Shown: positions 1 to 6,563 of the stretch, piece after piece
Layout of the letters: the number at the start of each line of letters is the position of its first letter
Position numbering within the stretch: the stretch's first letter is position 1
DNA from: Firmicutes bacterium UBA1393
Lineage (GTDB): Bacteria; Bacillota; DTU025
Direction of reading: 5' to 3'
NCBI GenBank assembly: GCA_002305255.1
Contig: DBQN01000029.1
Coordinates: 6,884 to 15,906, forward strand
DNA length: 9,023 bases
Translations under genes and position numbers: made by a program
Notes under the pieces: generated by a model
Database searches by the model: none
Told to the model about the DNA's origin: nothing
What the model saw: the letters and a program-made list of their open reading frames with translations, nothing else

Positions 1-5
1 GGATC

Positions 6-680
6 TCAACTAGGCATGTGTACCACAAGCAACTCCCCGGAGCCCATCTTCACGTAGGCGATCGGCTCCGTCATGTAGTTGGACACTCCTCGCGCCGTGC
101 CGTAGCGTAGGTCTTCGTCGAGCAAGCGATAGTGCAGCCCTGTGGTGGTCACGCCGCGTGCGTCGCCGCATCCCGGGATGAGCGACACCGTATCGCCAGC
201 GCGGCCACGAATCGTCGCCACACGATCCGCACCTGCCAGGAAGATCAGCTCGCCCCAGCTCTCCACTGCGACGATGCGTTCTAGCCTGTGGGCGAAGCCC
301 ATCAAGACATCGATGTTGGCAAGGGTATGGTCGATGCGCCCGCCCGTGGCGCCGGTCACCGCCAGGCGGCGCGCCCCCAGCGCCACGGCCCTCTCCATCG
401 CGAGTTCAAGGTCGGTCTGGTCTTTCGCTGCAGGATAGCGCAGGATCTCTGCGCCAGCGTCACACGCCCAGTCTACGAGCGGCGCCGGAGCCGAGTCGAG
501 GTCTCCGATGAGATAGTCAGGCCTCAGGCCAAGCGCCCGACAGGCTACAATGCCGCCGTCGGCGCAGATGATGACGGCGGTCTCGCCTAAGCACAACCTC
601 GCCACGTCAGGGCAGTAGTCGCCGCCGGCGGCGATGACGAGGGCGTCGGCGACGGTCTCACAGTCAGCGTCTAAGAGCAT
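6..680 (-). CDS. thiN: Thiamine pyrophosphokinase (ThiN/TPK family)
   Basis: Cytosolic enzyme of 224 residues that transfers pyrophosphate from ATP to thiamine to give thiamine diphosphate, the salvage route to the cofactor. Seen in the sequence: an N-terminal strand with AAGGDY (17-22), the ADGG motif (40-43), GDLDS (59-63; the family usually has GDFDS), KDQTDLE (86-92), and TGATGGRIDH (109-118) followed by N122. These are the conserved acidic, nucleotide and thiamine-binding segments of TPK. Near the C-terminus, ARGVSNYM matches the G-x-S-N segment of the thiamine site. The length is normal for the family, with about 10 extra residues before the first strand. The ATG at 680 is preceded by AAGGAG at 10 bases, and no later start codon fits. 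It is transcribed away from the exported TPR-protein gene. Its usual Firmicutes neighbours (rpe, rsgA) are not visible because the window ends just after its TGA stop. No TPP riboswitch is seen upstream. Confidence 0.93.
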   Translation of the reverse strand: MLLDADCETVADALVIAAGGDYCPDVARLCLGETAVIICADGGIVACRALGLRPDYLIGDLDSAPAPLVDWACDAGAEILRYPAAKDQTDLELAMERAVALGARRLAVTGATGGRIDHTLANIDVLMGFAHRLERIVAVESWGELIFLAGADRVATIRGRAGDTVSLIPGCGDARGVTTTGLHYRLLDEDLRYGTARGVSNYMTEPIAYVKMGSGELLVVHMPS

Positions 681-894
681 TCAAAGGAGTCTCCTTCTGG
701 CAACTGGTTCGAGCTTGTCAGTGATTAGTTGTGCACGCACGCCGATAATCCTGCGTCCTATCGCGCCTTCAGGCTCATGCAACCCGGGAAGGGTTCACCA
801 GCCTCGCGACCGCAGCTCATGGCCACACATGCAGGATACTCCTGTCTTGCCACGAATCCATCAGTAACATCGATGTTGGGGGCTAAGAACGCTC
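681..894. other. Divergent intergenic spacer between thiN and the TPR-protein gene
   Basis: This 214-base spacer should hold the promoters of two divergent genes. Visible: the thiN ribosome binding site inside a small inverted repeat (684-696), a short AACCC/GGGTT hairpin at 781-795, a GATAAT at 744-749 with no convincing -35 at normal spacing (TTGTCA at 715-720 is 23 bases away), and a 12-bp palindrome at 866-877. The short open frames crossing it have no ribosome binding site or recognisable protein pattern. I see no RNA gene or riboswitch. Confidence 0.6.
866..877. promoter_or_regulatory. 12-bp perfect palindrome upstream of the TPR-protein gene
   Basis: AACATCGATGTT is its own reverse complement and ends 17 bases before the ATG at 895, just upstream of the G-rich stretch 878-882 that may be the ribosome binding site. 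Its position would suit a repressor site, but no regulator is known. The 10-bp core ACATCGATGT also occurs inside thiN (307-316), so it may be chance. Confidence 0.25.
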
Positions 895-3036
895 ATGAAG
901 CCGGGATCATCGTCATTTACACGAATCGTGCTATGTGCCATGTGCACCGTGTGCGCCCTACTCGCGGGCGCCGCCGCCGCGCCGGCGGTGGCCGCACAGA
1001 CGGCCATCGCCGTACCGATGCCGACAGGATCACCCGCGCCCACCTCCACACCCACTCTGCCCATTGCACCTCCGGGCGAGAGCTTCGCGCAGCTAGTGCA
1101 GGGGGTCCTGGATGAAAGCTACGGCCTGCTGGATGCGGATGAGAAGTCCATCGTCGACCGGCAGCTCGAAGGTCTCGACGCCACCGGGGCGCGAGAGGTC
1201 TCGTCGTTGGCTCTCATGCTGGCAGCGACGGCATCATCCTCCGAGCACATGCCGGTGGCGTTAGCTGCCGCCGCGGCACACCACGCACCAGATGACGCGC
1301 TGGTCGCAAATAACCTCGGCGCCATGCTCAGGCACGTGGGCAGGCTCGACGACTCGATCATCGTGCTTGAGTACGCCCTCGAGCTTGATCCCACATCCGC
1401 CGCGATCCTCACAAACCTGGGCAACTCCTACCTCGACAAGGGCATGGACAGTGACGCCCAACTCGCCTATTCTAGGGCCCTCGCCTTCGACGAGGACTTC
1501 GACTCGGCGCATCATGGCATGGCCGTGCTTTGGACTCGGCGTGGCAACGGTCAACTAGCAGTGGAGCACCTGACCAAAGCCGCCCGCACCGGGTTCGTGC
1601 CGTCGATGCGTCAGGTGTATATCGGCGCGCGAGCGCAGGGAGGGGCTGTGAGCAAACCCTTCTGGGACGTGATCATCGACGAGCCTCAGTCGCAGGATGA
1701 CGGGGATCCGGAAGGTGACACCGACAGTGACGCCTTGCCCCAGGGCGACAGGCTGATCCTCCCCACCCTCCCGAAGTGGAATGACCGTATGGCGCTGTTG
1801 GCCTCCGCGCCCACATACGTGCCCCTTGCCCAACAGATCATGGACAAGGGCCTCCTGGGCGCGTTCGTCTTTGCGATGCAGTATCATGCTGACGACCTGG
1901 GTGGCCCGTTCGGTGGTGACGATGATTGGGGTGACGAAGACTCCTGGGACGACGATGAATCCTGGGGCGAAGAGGACTATTGGGACGACGACGGTGACTG
2001 GCAAGGCGACTGGGACGATGATCAGGGCTACGACTACGGCGACAGCGACGACATCACGCTCCAGGGCCAGCCGCTGAAGCCCATCTACCAGCAGAAGCTG
2101 TTCATGCTCGAGCTGGTCAATGACTACTACTCGGGCCGCATTGCGGATGAGCTCAACCGAATGGCAGCCCGCCGCAAGGAGATCGACGACCGCTACGAGC
2201 GCGAGCTGGAAAAACTTCGTCAAGGCGGGATGATGAAGAACCTTGAGCGGCTGATCGTCTCGAACAAGATCTACGAGGCAAAGGCCCTGGCCCAGCAGGT
2301 CAATAGACTCGGCGGCCAGATCGCCGACACGCACTTCTACGAGTGGCGCGACCTGACACTCAGCTCATACAACCGTCTCAAGTCAGTGCTCCAGGAGTAC
2401 TGGAGGGTGTCGGACGAGATGACGGCCGGCATCTACGACCAGGCCGTCATGGACTACGTCAACCAGATCCGCGAGTTGACGGTGTACGCGTCTCTGCTGC
2501 CGCTGGCCCTCGACTTGTCGACGCTCCCGCAGGCCTACGCCCTGGCCGACTACATCGCCCCGATAACAACCGAGGGCGAGGATCTGAGCCAGTACCGGCC
2601 GCAGCCCATGGGCGAGATAGTGGTGCCGCAGAAGAAGGCAGAGGAGTGCGGGCTGAAGGGAAAGGTCAACTTCAGCCTAGGTCCGGCATCGTTCGGTGTG
2701 ACGTGCGATAGCTGGGAGCTTGAGTTCCTCGCCGGAGTCGGAGGCGCCTACAAACGCAACTTCAAGACCGGCGAGACGGAGATCAGTGTGCTGGTGGGCG
2801 CGAAGGCAGGCGTCGGGGTGGGCCCGGCATCAGGAGAGCTCTCGGCCAAGGGCGGACTGAAGTTCCAGTTCGACGCCGACGGCAACTTCGCTGGCTGGGG
2901 CGACACGGGATCGCTCGAGGCCAAGGCGGGCATCGGGCCACTGTCGACAGGCCAGTCGGCTGAGGCCAGCGGTTACGTGACCGGAGTATCCGGCCCTCGG
3001 GTTAGCACCACTCCCACGGTGGGGTTCGGCGGCTAG
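895..3036 (+). CDS. Exported TPR protein with acidic tryptophan hexad repeat and glycine-rich C-terminal domain
   Basis: No named family is recognised for this 713-residue protein. Residues 1-34 form a signal peptide (K2, R10, hydrophobic 11-29, probable cleavage after VAA at 32-34) with no lipobox, so export to the periplasm or cell surface is likely. A Pro/Thr-rich linker (38-60) follows. Residues 133-234 form about three TPR units (NNLGAML...ALELDP, TNLGNSYLDKG...ALAFDE, and a weaker third), a protein-binding scaffold. Residues 258-280 are acidic. Residues 340-386 are almost only D, E, G and W, with W at 345, 351, 357, 363 and 369 exactly six apart, then W373. Residues 396-540 are predicted helical, with a highly charged coil near 416-443. 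Residues 585-713 are glycine-rich with alternating small and hydrophobic residues, C585 and C604, and GPAS/GPLS motifs at 596, 643 and 681, suggesting beta structure. The ATG at 895 is chosen because the signal peptide starts there; its ribosome binding site is weak (G run at 878-882). It appears monocistronic. A surface or envelope scaffold or metal-binding role is speculation. Confidence 0.88.
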   Translation: MKPGSSSFTRIVLCAMCTVCALLAGAAAAPAVAAQTAIAVPMPTGSPAPTSTPTLPIAPPGESFAQLVQGVLDESYGLLDADEKSIVDRQLEGLDATGAREVSSLALMLAATASSSEHMPVALAAAAAHHAPDDALVANNLGAMLRHVGRLDDSIIVLEYALELDPTSAAILTNLGNSYLDKGMDSDAQLAYSRALAFDEDFDSAHHGMAVLWTRRGNGQLAVEHLTKAARTGFVPSMRQVYIGARAQGGAVSKPFWDVIIDEPQSQDDGDPEGDTDSDALPQGDRLILPTLPKWNDRMALLASAPTYVPLAQQIMDKGLLGAFVFAMQYHADDLGGPFGGDDDWGDEDSWDDDESWGEEDYWDDDGDWQGDWDDDQGYDYGDSDDITLQGQPLKPIYQQKLFMLELVNDYYSGRIADELNRMAARRKEIDDRYERELEKLRQGGMMKNLERLIVSNKIYEAKALAQQVNRLGGQIADTHFYEWRDLTLSSYNRLKSVLQEYWRVSDEMTAGIYDQAVMDYVNQIRELTVYASLLPLALDLSTLPQAYALADYIAPITTEGEDLSQYRPQPMGEIVVPQKKAEECGLKGKVNFSLGPASFGVTCDSWELEFLAGVGGAYKRNFKTGETEISVLVGAKAGVGVGPASGELSAKGGLKFQFDADGNFAGWGDTGSLEAKAGIGPLSTGQSAEASGYVTGVSGPRVSTTPTVGFGG
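1927..2013 (+). repeat. In-frame tryptophan hexad repeat (W-x5) in an acidic tract
   Basis: Within the exported TPR protein, TGG codons at 1927, 1945, 1963, 1981 and 1999 are exactly 18 bases apart, with a sixth at 2011. The residues between them are nearly all Asp, Glu, Gly and Ser. Codons for the acidic residues vary (GAC/GAT, GAA/GAG), so the period is kept at the protein level more than the DNA level, which argues against a recent slippage expansion. Confidence 0.8.
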
Positions 3037-3049
3037 GCGGCCATGCGCG

Positions 3050-3073
3050 GCCGGGCCTGGCGGTGGGCCCGGC
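3050..3073. terminator. GC-rich hairpin after the TPR-protein gene
   Basis: A perfect 8-bp inverted repeat (3050-3057 with 3066-3073) encloses an 8-base loop, starting 14 bases after the TAA/TAG-type stop of the plus-strand gene. There is no T-run directly after it, so it may protect the mRNA end or help a less typical terminator rather than act as a classic intrinsic terminator. Confidence 0.45.
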
Positions 3074-3083
3074 ACTCGGTCTC

Positions 3084-3127
3084 GGGTATGCCCCTGCGTT
3101 CCTGGTCGCGGAGCTCGGGGCATACCC
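3084..3127. terminator. 11-bp inverted repeat between convergent genes, probable bidirectional terminator
   Basis: GGGTATGCCCC (3084-3094) is perfectly complementary to GGGGCATACCC (3117-3127), with a 22-base interior that can itself pair partly. It lies between the ends of the plus-strand TPR-protein gene and the minus-strand livF. On the plus strand it is followed by a moderately T-rich stretch (about 3131-3140); on the minus strand no T-run follows. Its place between convergent genes supports a shared termination region. Confidence 0.55.
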
Positions 3128-3156
3128 TCGGTTCTCTGTCTAGCTTGATATGCGTG

Positions 3157-3861
3157 CTACATGCCGAGGTAGGCCTTGCGCACCATGTCGCTGTCTATCA
3201 GATCCCGACTCGGCCCCTCAAGCACGATCCTGCCGTTCTGCAGCACGTAGCCTCTGTGGCTGAGCTCAAGGGCCTCAAGCACGCGCTGTTCGATGAGGAG
3301 AATCGTCAGGCCCTCGCGGCTGATGCTCTTGATCGAATCGAACAGCTCTTCGACGAGCTTGGGCGCGAGGCCCAGGGATGGTTCGTCAAGTATCAGGAGC
3401 CTGGGGTTGGTCATGAGGCCCCTGCCCAGCGCCAGCATCTGCTGCTGCCCGCCGCTGAGGCTCCCGGCTTTCTGGTTCTTCCTCTCCGCGAGCAGGGGGA
3501 ACAGCTTGCACACGTAGTCGAGGCGCTCCCGCACTGCGGCGCTGTCGCTCTGCGTGTACGCGCCCAGCTTCAGGTTCTCCTCCACCGTGAGCTTGCCGAA
3601 CACGTGCCGTCCCTCCGGGACGTGCACAAGCCCGAGCTTGACGACTTCATGGGGTGGCAGTCGGTCGATGCGCTTGCCGTCGAACACGATCTCGCCCGCC
3701 GTTGGTCTCACAAGGCCGGAGATCACCCTGGCCAGGGTGGACTTGCCCGTTCCGTTTGAGCCAACGATGGTGACTATCTCGCCCGGCCGGATGTGCAGCG
3801 ACACGTCTGACAGTGCCGGCACTCCGCCGTAGCCGGCGCTAACACTTGACACGTTTAGCAT
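3157..3861 (-). CDS. livF: Branched-chain amino acid-type ABC transporter ATP-binding protein LivF
   Basis: One of two cytosolic ATPases that drive the HAAT-family importer. It has 234 residues, typical for LivF. Using the ATG at 3861 as residue 1, the sequence shows Walker A GSNGTGKST (34-42), a canonical LSGGQ signature (135-139), and Walker B LLILDEP (155-161) with catalytic Glu160. The switch position, usually His, is Gln192 (IEQR); LivF proteins normally have EQN here, so this is a family trait. The C-terminal RGYVLQNGRIVLEG and AYLG end are LivF hallmarks. A GTG at 3870 would add three residues, but it lies inside the GGGTGA ribosome binding site (3867-3872), which sits 5 bases from the ATG at 3861, so the ATG is preferred. 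The gene overlaps livG by 23 bases and is the last in the operon. The real substrate is unknown; the name gives the family only. Confidence 0.95.
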   Translation of the reverse strand: MLNVSSVSAGYGGVPALSDVSLHIRPGEIVTIVGSNGTGKSTLARVISGLVRPTAGEIVFDGKRIDRLPPHEVVKLGLVHVPEGRHVFGKLTVEENLKLGAYTQSDSAAVRERLDYVCKLFPLLAERKNQKAGSLSGGQQQMLALGRGLMTNPRLLILDEPSLGLAPKLVEELFDSIKSISREGLTILLIEQRVLEALELSHRGYVLQNGRIVLEGPSRDLIDSDMVRKAYLGM

Positions 3862-4573
3862 ATTTATCACCCAAGTATGCCGAAACCACCCGTGGATCCC
3901 TCACGATCTCCGCAGGCAGCCCCTCGGCGATCTTGATGCCTGAATCGAGCACCATCACACGGTCTGCGATGGGCATTATGGCTTCCATCACGTGTTCGAC
4001 TACTATCAGTGCCATGCCGGCGTCACGCAGCTCACAGATCATGCTCGACGCATCATGGATCTCCGTGGGCGTAAGCCCTGCCATACTCTCGTCTAGCATC
4101 AGCACCTGCGGATCGGTGGCGAGGCACATCGCCACTTCCAGTCGCTTCTTGGCAGGCAGCGTCAGGTTGACGGCCCTCATGTCGGCAAACCGCGACATAC
4201 CCACCCTCTCCAGCGCTTCCAGAGCACGCCGGCGCGACGCCGCCGTGCGGCTGTGCCTGAGGTAGGCGCCGACCATCACGTTCTCCAGCGCGCTCATCCC
4301 CTGCAGCACTTGCACAACCTGGAACGTGCGCGCCACGCCCAGCGCGCAGATGGCGTTGGGGCTGCAGTTGTAGATAGACCGGCCGTTGAACTCCACAGAC
4401 CCTCCATCGGCTTTGAGAAAGCCCGTGAGACAGTTGAACACCGTGGTCTTCCCTGCCCCGTTGGGCCCTATGAGACCGAGTATCTCACCGCTTTTCACGG
4501 AGAAGGACACGTCGTTAACGGCTATGAGCCCGCCGAACTTCTTGGTGAGCCCTTTGACTACGAGTTCTGACAT
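3839..4573 (-). CDS. livG: Branched-chain amino acid-type ABC transporter ATP-binding protein LivG
   Basis: Partner ATPase of LivF, 244 residues, slightly short for LivG (about 255). Walker A GPNGAGKTT is at 36-44, the Q-loop in the ARTFQ segment near 80, Walker B VLMLDE at 157-162 with catalytic Glu162 (followed by Ser instead of the common Pro), the family segment MAGLTPTE at 164-171, and switch His194 (VEHVME). The ABC signature is degenerate: LTLPAKKRLE (137-146) replaces LSGGQxxR, as in one LivG branch that carries LTxxxxKRLE. Since each ATP site pairs the Walker A of one subunit with the signature of the other, LivG's catalytic half should join LivF's good signature. The ATG at 4573 has a long purine-rich site upstream (GGAGGGGGG, 6 or more bases away) and overlaps the end of livM by 16 bases, implying translational coupling. 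Confidence 0.95.
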   Translation of the reverse strand: MSELVVKGLTKKFGGLIAVNDVSFSVKSGEILGLIGPNGAGKTTVFNCLTGFLKADGGSVEFNGRSIYNCSPNAICALGVARTFQVVQVLQGMSALENVMVGAYLRHSRTAASRRRALEALERVGMSRFADMRAVNLTLPAKKRLEVAMCLATDPQVLMLDESMAGLTPTEIHDASSMICELRDAGMALIVVEHVMEAIMPIADRVMVLDSGIKIAEGLPAEIVRDPRVVSAYLGDKYAKRVKC

Positions 4574-5565
4574 CGTGCCGCCCCCCTCCGCTCTCGCTGC
4601 GCCTTGATGGACGCGCCGATGCGCCGCGCCATGCCGACGAGCCCCTCAGGCTCGTAAACGCACATGAGCACGATGAACGCTCCGTATATCATCAGGTCTA
4701 TGCCCGTGCCGCTCGATCCCAGCCAGGCACGGGTCAGCTCGGATATGGGCATCAGGATGGCCGAACCCAGCACAGGCCCGATGATGTTGCCCGAGCCTCC
4801 GAACACCGCCACCAGGGCTATCGTCACGGAGATCGAGTGGTTGAACATGTACTCCGGTTCAACGTAGAGACTGTACTGCGCGAGGAATGTGCCGCACATT
4901 CCTGTGATGCCCGCACTGACGGCGATGGCGATAAGCTTGTAGGCGGTGCGGTTCACTCCGAGACCGCTGGCCACATCCTCGTTCTCACGTATCGCCTTGA
5001 AGTAGTAGCCCATCTTCGAGCGCTCCATGATATACATGAACGCCAGGGTAAGCAACAGCAGCGCAAGGCCTGTGTAGTAATAGGGCAGCTTGGACGCATG
5101 GAACTGGAAAGACGCAAACCCCTGATTGGCCAGGGGGATCATCAGCCCCGTAGCTGCTCCGACCCACTGCCAGTTCTCGAACACTACCTTTATCATCTGC
5201 CCCAGCGCGATGGTGCCGATGGCGAAGTATCTGCCTCTCAACCGGGAGAAGGGCAATCCTATCACCGTCGCGAAGGCCGCCGTCGCCAGGCCGGCACACA
5301 ACATCCCCAGCCACGGGCTGACGCCGTACTTCACCGACAGCACCGATGACACGTATGCCCCGAGGCCGAAGAAGGCTGCCTGCCCTATCGATACCATGCC
5401 GGCGTACCCGGCCATGATGTTCCATGCCTCCCCGAGCACGGCGTACAGCACCACCATGACAAGAATGTGCTGAGAGAATCTGGTGGTGGCGACGATGGGG
5501 AACAAGAGCCCGATGATGGCGAACGCTACCAGCATTGCGAGGTTACGAATATCGTCTCGCTGCAT
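4558..5565 (-). CDS. livM: Branched-chain amino acid-type ABC transporter permease LivM
   Basis: Inner-membrane permease of 335 residues that forms the transport channel with LivH. The sequence is strongly hydrophobic with about 8-10 likely membrane spans. It shows the LivM motif NIMAGYAGMVSIGQAAFFGLGAYVSS near residues 49-74, and the cytoplasmic coupling loop RENEDVASGLGVNRTAYKL near 190-208, which contacts the ATPases. It ends with the family segment GGSGNIIGPVLGS and a helix before a basic tail (RRIGASIKAQRERRG). The ATG at 5565 shares one base with the livH stop (TAATG) and has a GGGGGG ribosome binding site 9 bases upstream, so translation is coupled to livH. Family assignment is firm. 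Substrate range in this family includes branched-chain amino acids, urea, short amides and aromatic carboxylates, and cannot be read from the permease. Confidence 0.95.
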   Translation of the reverse strand: MQRDDIRNLAMLVAFAIIGLLFPIVATTRFSQHILVMVVLYAVLGEAWNIMAGYAGMVSIGQAAFFGLGAYVSSVLSVKYGVSPWLGMLCAGLATAAFATVIGLPFSRLRGRYFAIGTIALGQMIKVVFENWQWVGAATGLMIPLANQGFASFQFHASKLPYYYTGLALLLLTLAFMYIMERSKMGYYFKAIRENEDVASGLGVNRTAYKLIAIAVSAGITGMCGTFLAQYSLYVEPEYMFNHSISVTIALVAVFGGSGNIIGPVLGSAILMPISELTRAWLGSSGTGIDLMIYGAFIVLMCVYEPEGLVGMARRIGASIKAQRERRGAARCQNS

Positions 5566-6425
5566 TAGTCAGCCCCCCATCCCATGAGCCCTTTGGGCCT
5601 CGCGATCACGATGAGCACGTATGCTAGAAAGATCAGTGCGTACTTGTATTCCGGACCGACATAGAAACCGCCAAGGGTCTCAATGATACCAATGAGAATG
5701 GCTCCAATGAGGGCGCCTTCCGTGCTTCCAAATCCGCCCAACGCCACGGCGACCAGAGCGACGAGGCCGAACATGGTGCCGACATCGGGGAAGATGTAGT
5801 AATAGCTGGCCAGCAACGCACCTGCGGCGCCGGCACAGGCGAGCCCCAGTCCAAAGGCGATGGCGTTCAGCCGCTCCAGGTTGATCCCCATGAGGGCTGC
5901 GGCTGAGCGGTCTATCGAGATCGCCTGAATAGCGAGGCCCGTCTTGGTCTTGCGCAAGAACCAGTAGATCAGCCCGGCCACGATCAGGCTTCCGATGCTG
6001 GCCACCAGTTTCGGCAGTTCAATGAACACAGGCCCCAGCATGATGATGCCACGCGATATCGACTTCTGCACCATGCGATAGTCGGGCGACCATAGGAACT
6101 GCGCCATGTTGATGAAGAAGATGCTCAGCCCGAATGTCACCAGGAGCCGCGCAAGGAAGGGCCCGCGGAGCACGCGACCGATGATGGCGCGGTAGACTAC
6201 GATTCCGAATCCGAACATGAGGAGCGCGACCAGGGGAGTTCCGAGCACCGGATCGATGCCGACGAACAGCGACAACCAGTAGCTGGCGTACATGGCCAGC
6301 ATCACGAAGGCTCCGTGCGCGAAGTTGACGATGCCCATGACCCCATAGATCAGGCTCAAGCCCATACTGACAAGTCCGTATATACAGCCGAGCAACAGGC
6401 CCCCCGTTGCCAGTTGAAGTATCAC
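5565..6425 (-). CDS. livH: Branched-chain amino acid-type ABC transporter permease LivH
   Basis: Second inner-membrane permease, 286 residues, close to the usual 290-300. It begins with the LivH pattern GGLLLGCIYGLVSMGLSLIYGVMGIVNFAHGAF, in which the NFAHG segment is diagnostic. The coupling loop AISIDRSAAALMGINLERLNAIAFGLG lies in the second half, followed by the GGFGSTEGALIGAILIG segment typical of the family. About eight hydrophobic spans are visible. The start is a GTG at 6423-6425, supported by GGGGTGG (6432-6438) six bases upstream and by the position of the first helix; no earlier in-frame ATG is convincing. It follows the binding-protein gene after a 138-base gap with a strong hairpin, so it is probably expressed at a lower level than that gene. 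It overlaps the livM start by one base. Confidence 0.95.
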   Translation of the reverse strand: MILQLATGGLLLGCIYGLVSMGLSLIYGVMGIVNFAHGAFVMLAMYASYWLSLFVGIDPVLGTPLVALLMFGFGIVVYRAIIGRVLRGPFLARLLVTFGLSIFFINMAQFLWSPDYRMVQKSISRGIIMLGPVFIELPKLVASIGSLIVAGLIYWFLRKTKTGLAIQAISIDRSAAALMGINLERLNAIAFGLGLACAGAAGALLASYYYIFPDVGTMFGLVALVAVALGGFGSTEGALIGAILIGIIETLGGFYVGPEYKYALIFLAYVLIVIARPKGLMGWGAD

Positions 6426-6500
6426 GGAAGACCACCCCTATCAAAGCGTGTCGCCAAGGATGATGCCGAGGATTGCGCCAACGATATGCCCCGGAGGGCG

Positions 6501-6546
6501 CCCGGGCAGGCGGCCGAACGAACACGGACGCGCCCGCCCGCCCGGG
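6501..6546 (-). promoter_or_regulatory. Strong intercistronic hairpin between the binding-protein gene and livH
   Basis: Bases 6501-6516 and 6531-6546 form an inverted repeat with 14 of 16 pairs, almost all G-C: 7 pairs, one mismatch, 5 pairs, one mismatch, 2 pairs, around a 14-base loop. It starts 18 bases after the TAG of the binding-protein gene in the transcribed direction. No T-run follows, so it is more likely an mRNA-stabilising or partially attenuating element than a full terminator. Such structures after a binding-protein gene (malE-malF is the known example) give more binding protein than permease. Confidence 0.65.
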
Positions 6547-6563
6547 TCGGTGTTAGGTTGAGA

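Noticed and set aside
681..894. Search for a TPP riboswitch upstream of thiN
   Set aside because: The leader is too short and lacks the conserved CUGAGA and related elements.
1555..2334. 259-codon open frame on the minus strand inside the TPR-protein gene
   Set aside because: It is a shadow of the GC-rich plus-strand gene; its valine/isoleucine-rich middle is the complement of the Asp/Trp repeat, it has no ribosome binding site, and the plus strand has a signal peptide and TPRs.
3043..3759. 238-codon plus-strand frame opposite livF
   Set aside because: Antisense to a textbook ATPase with intact Walker and signature motifs; the translation matches nothing recognisable.
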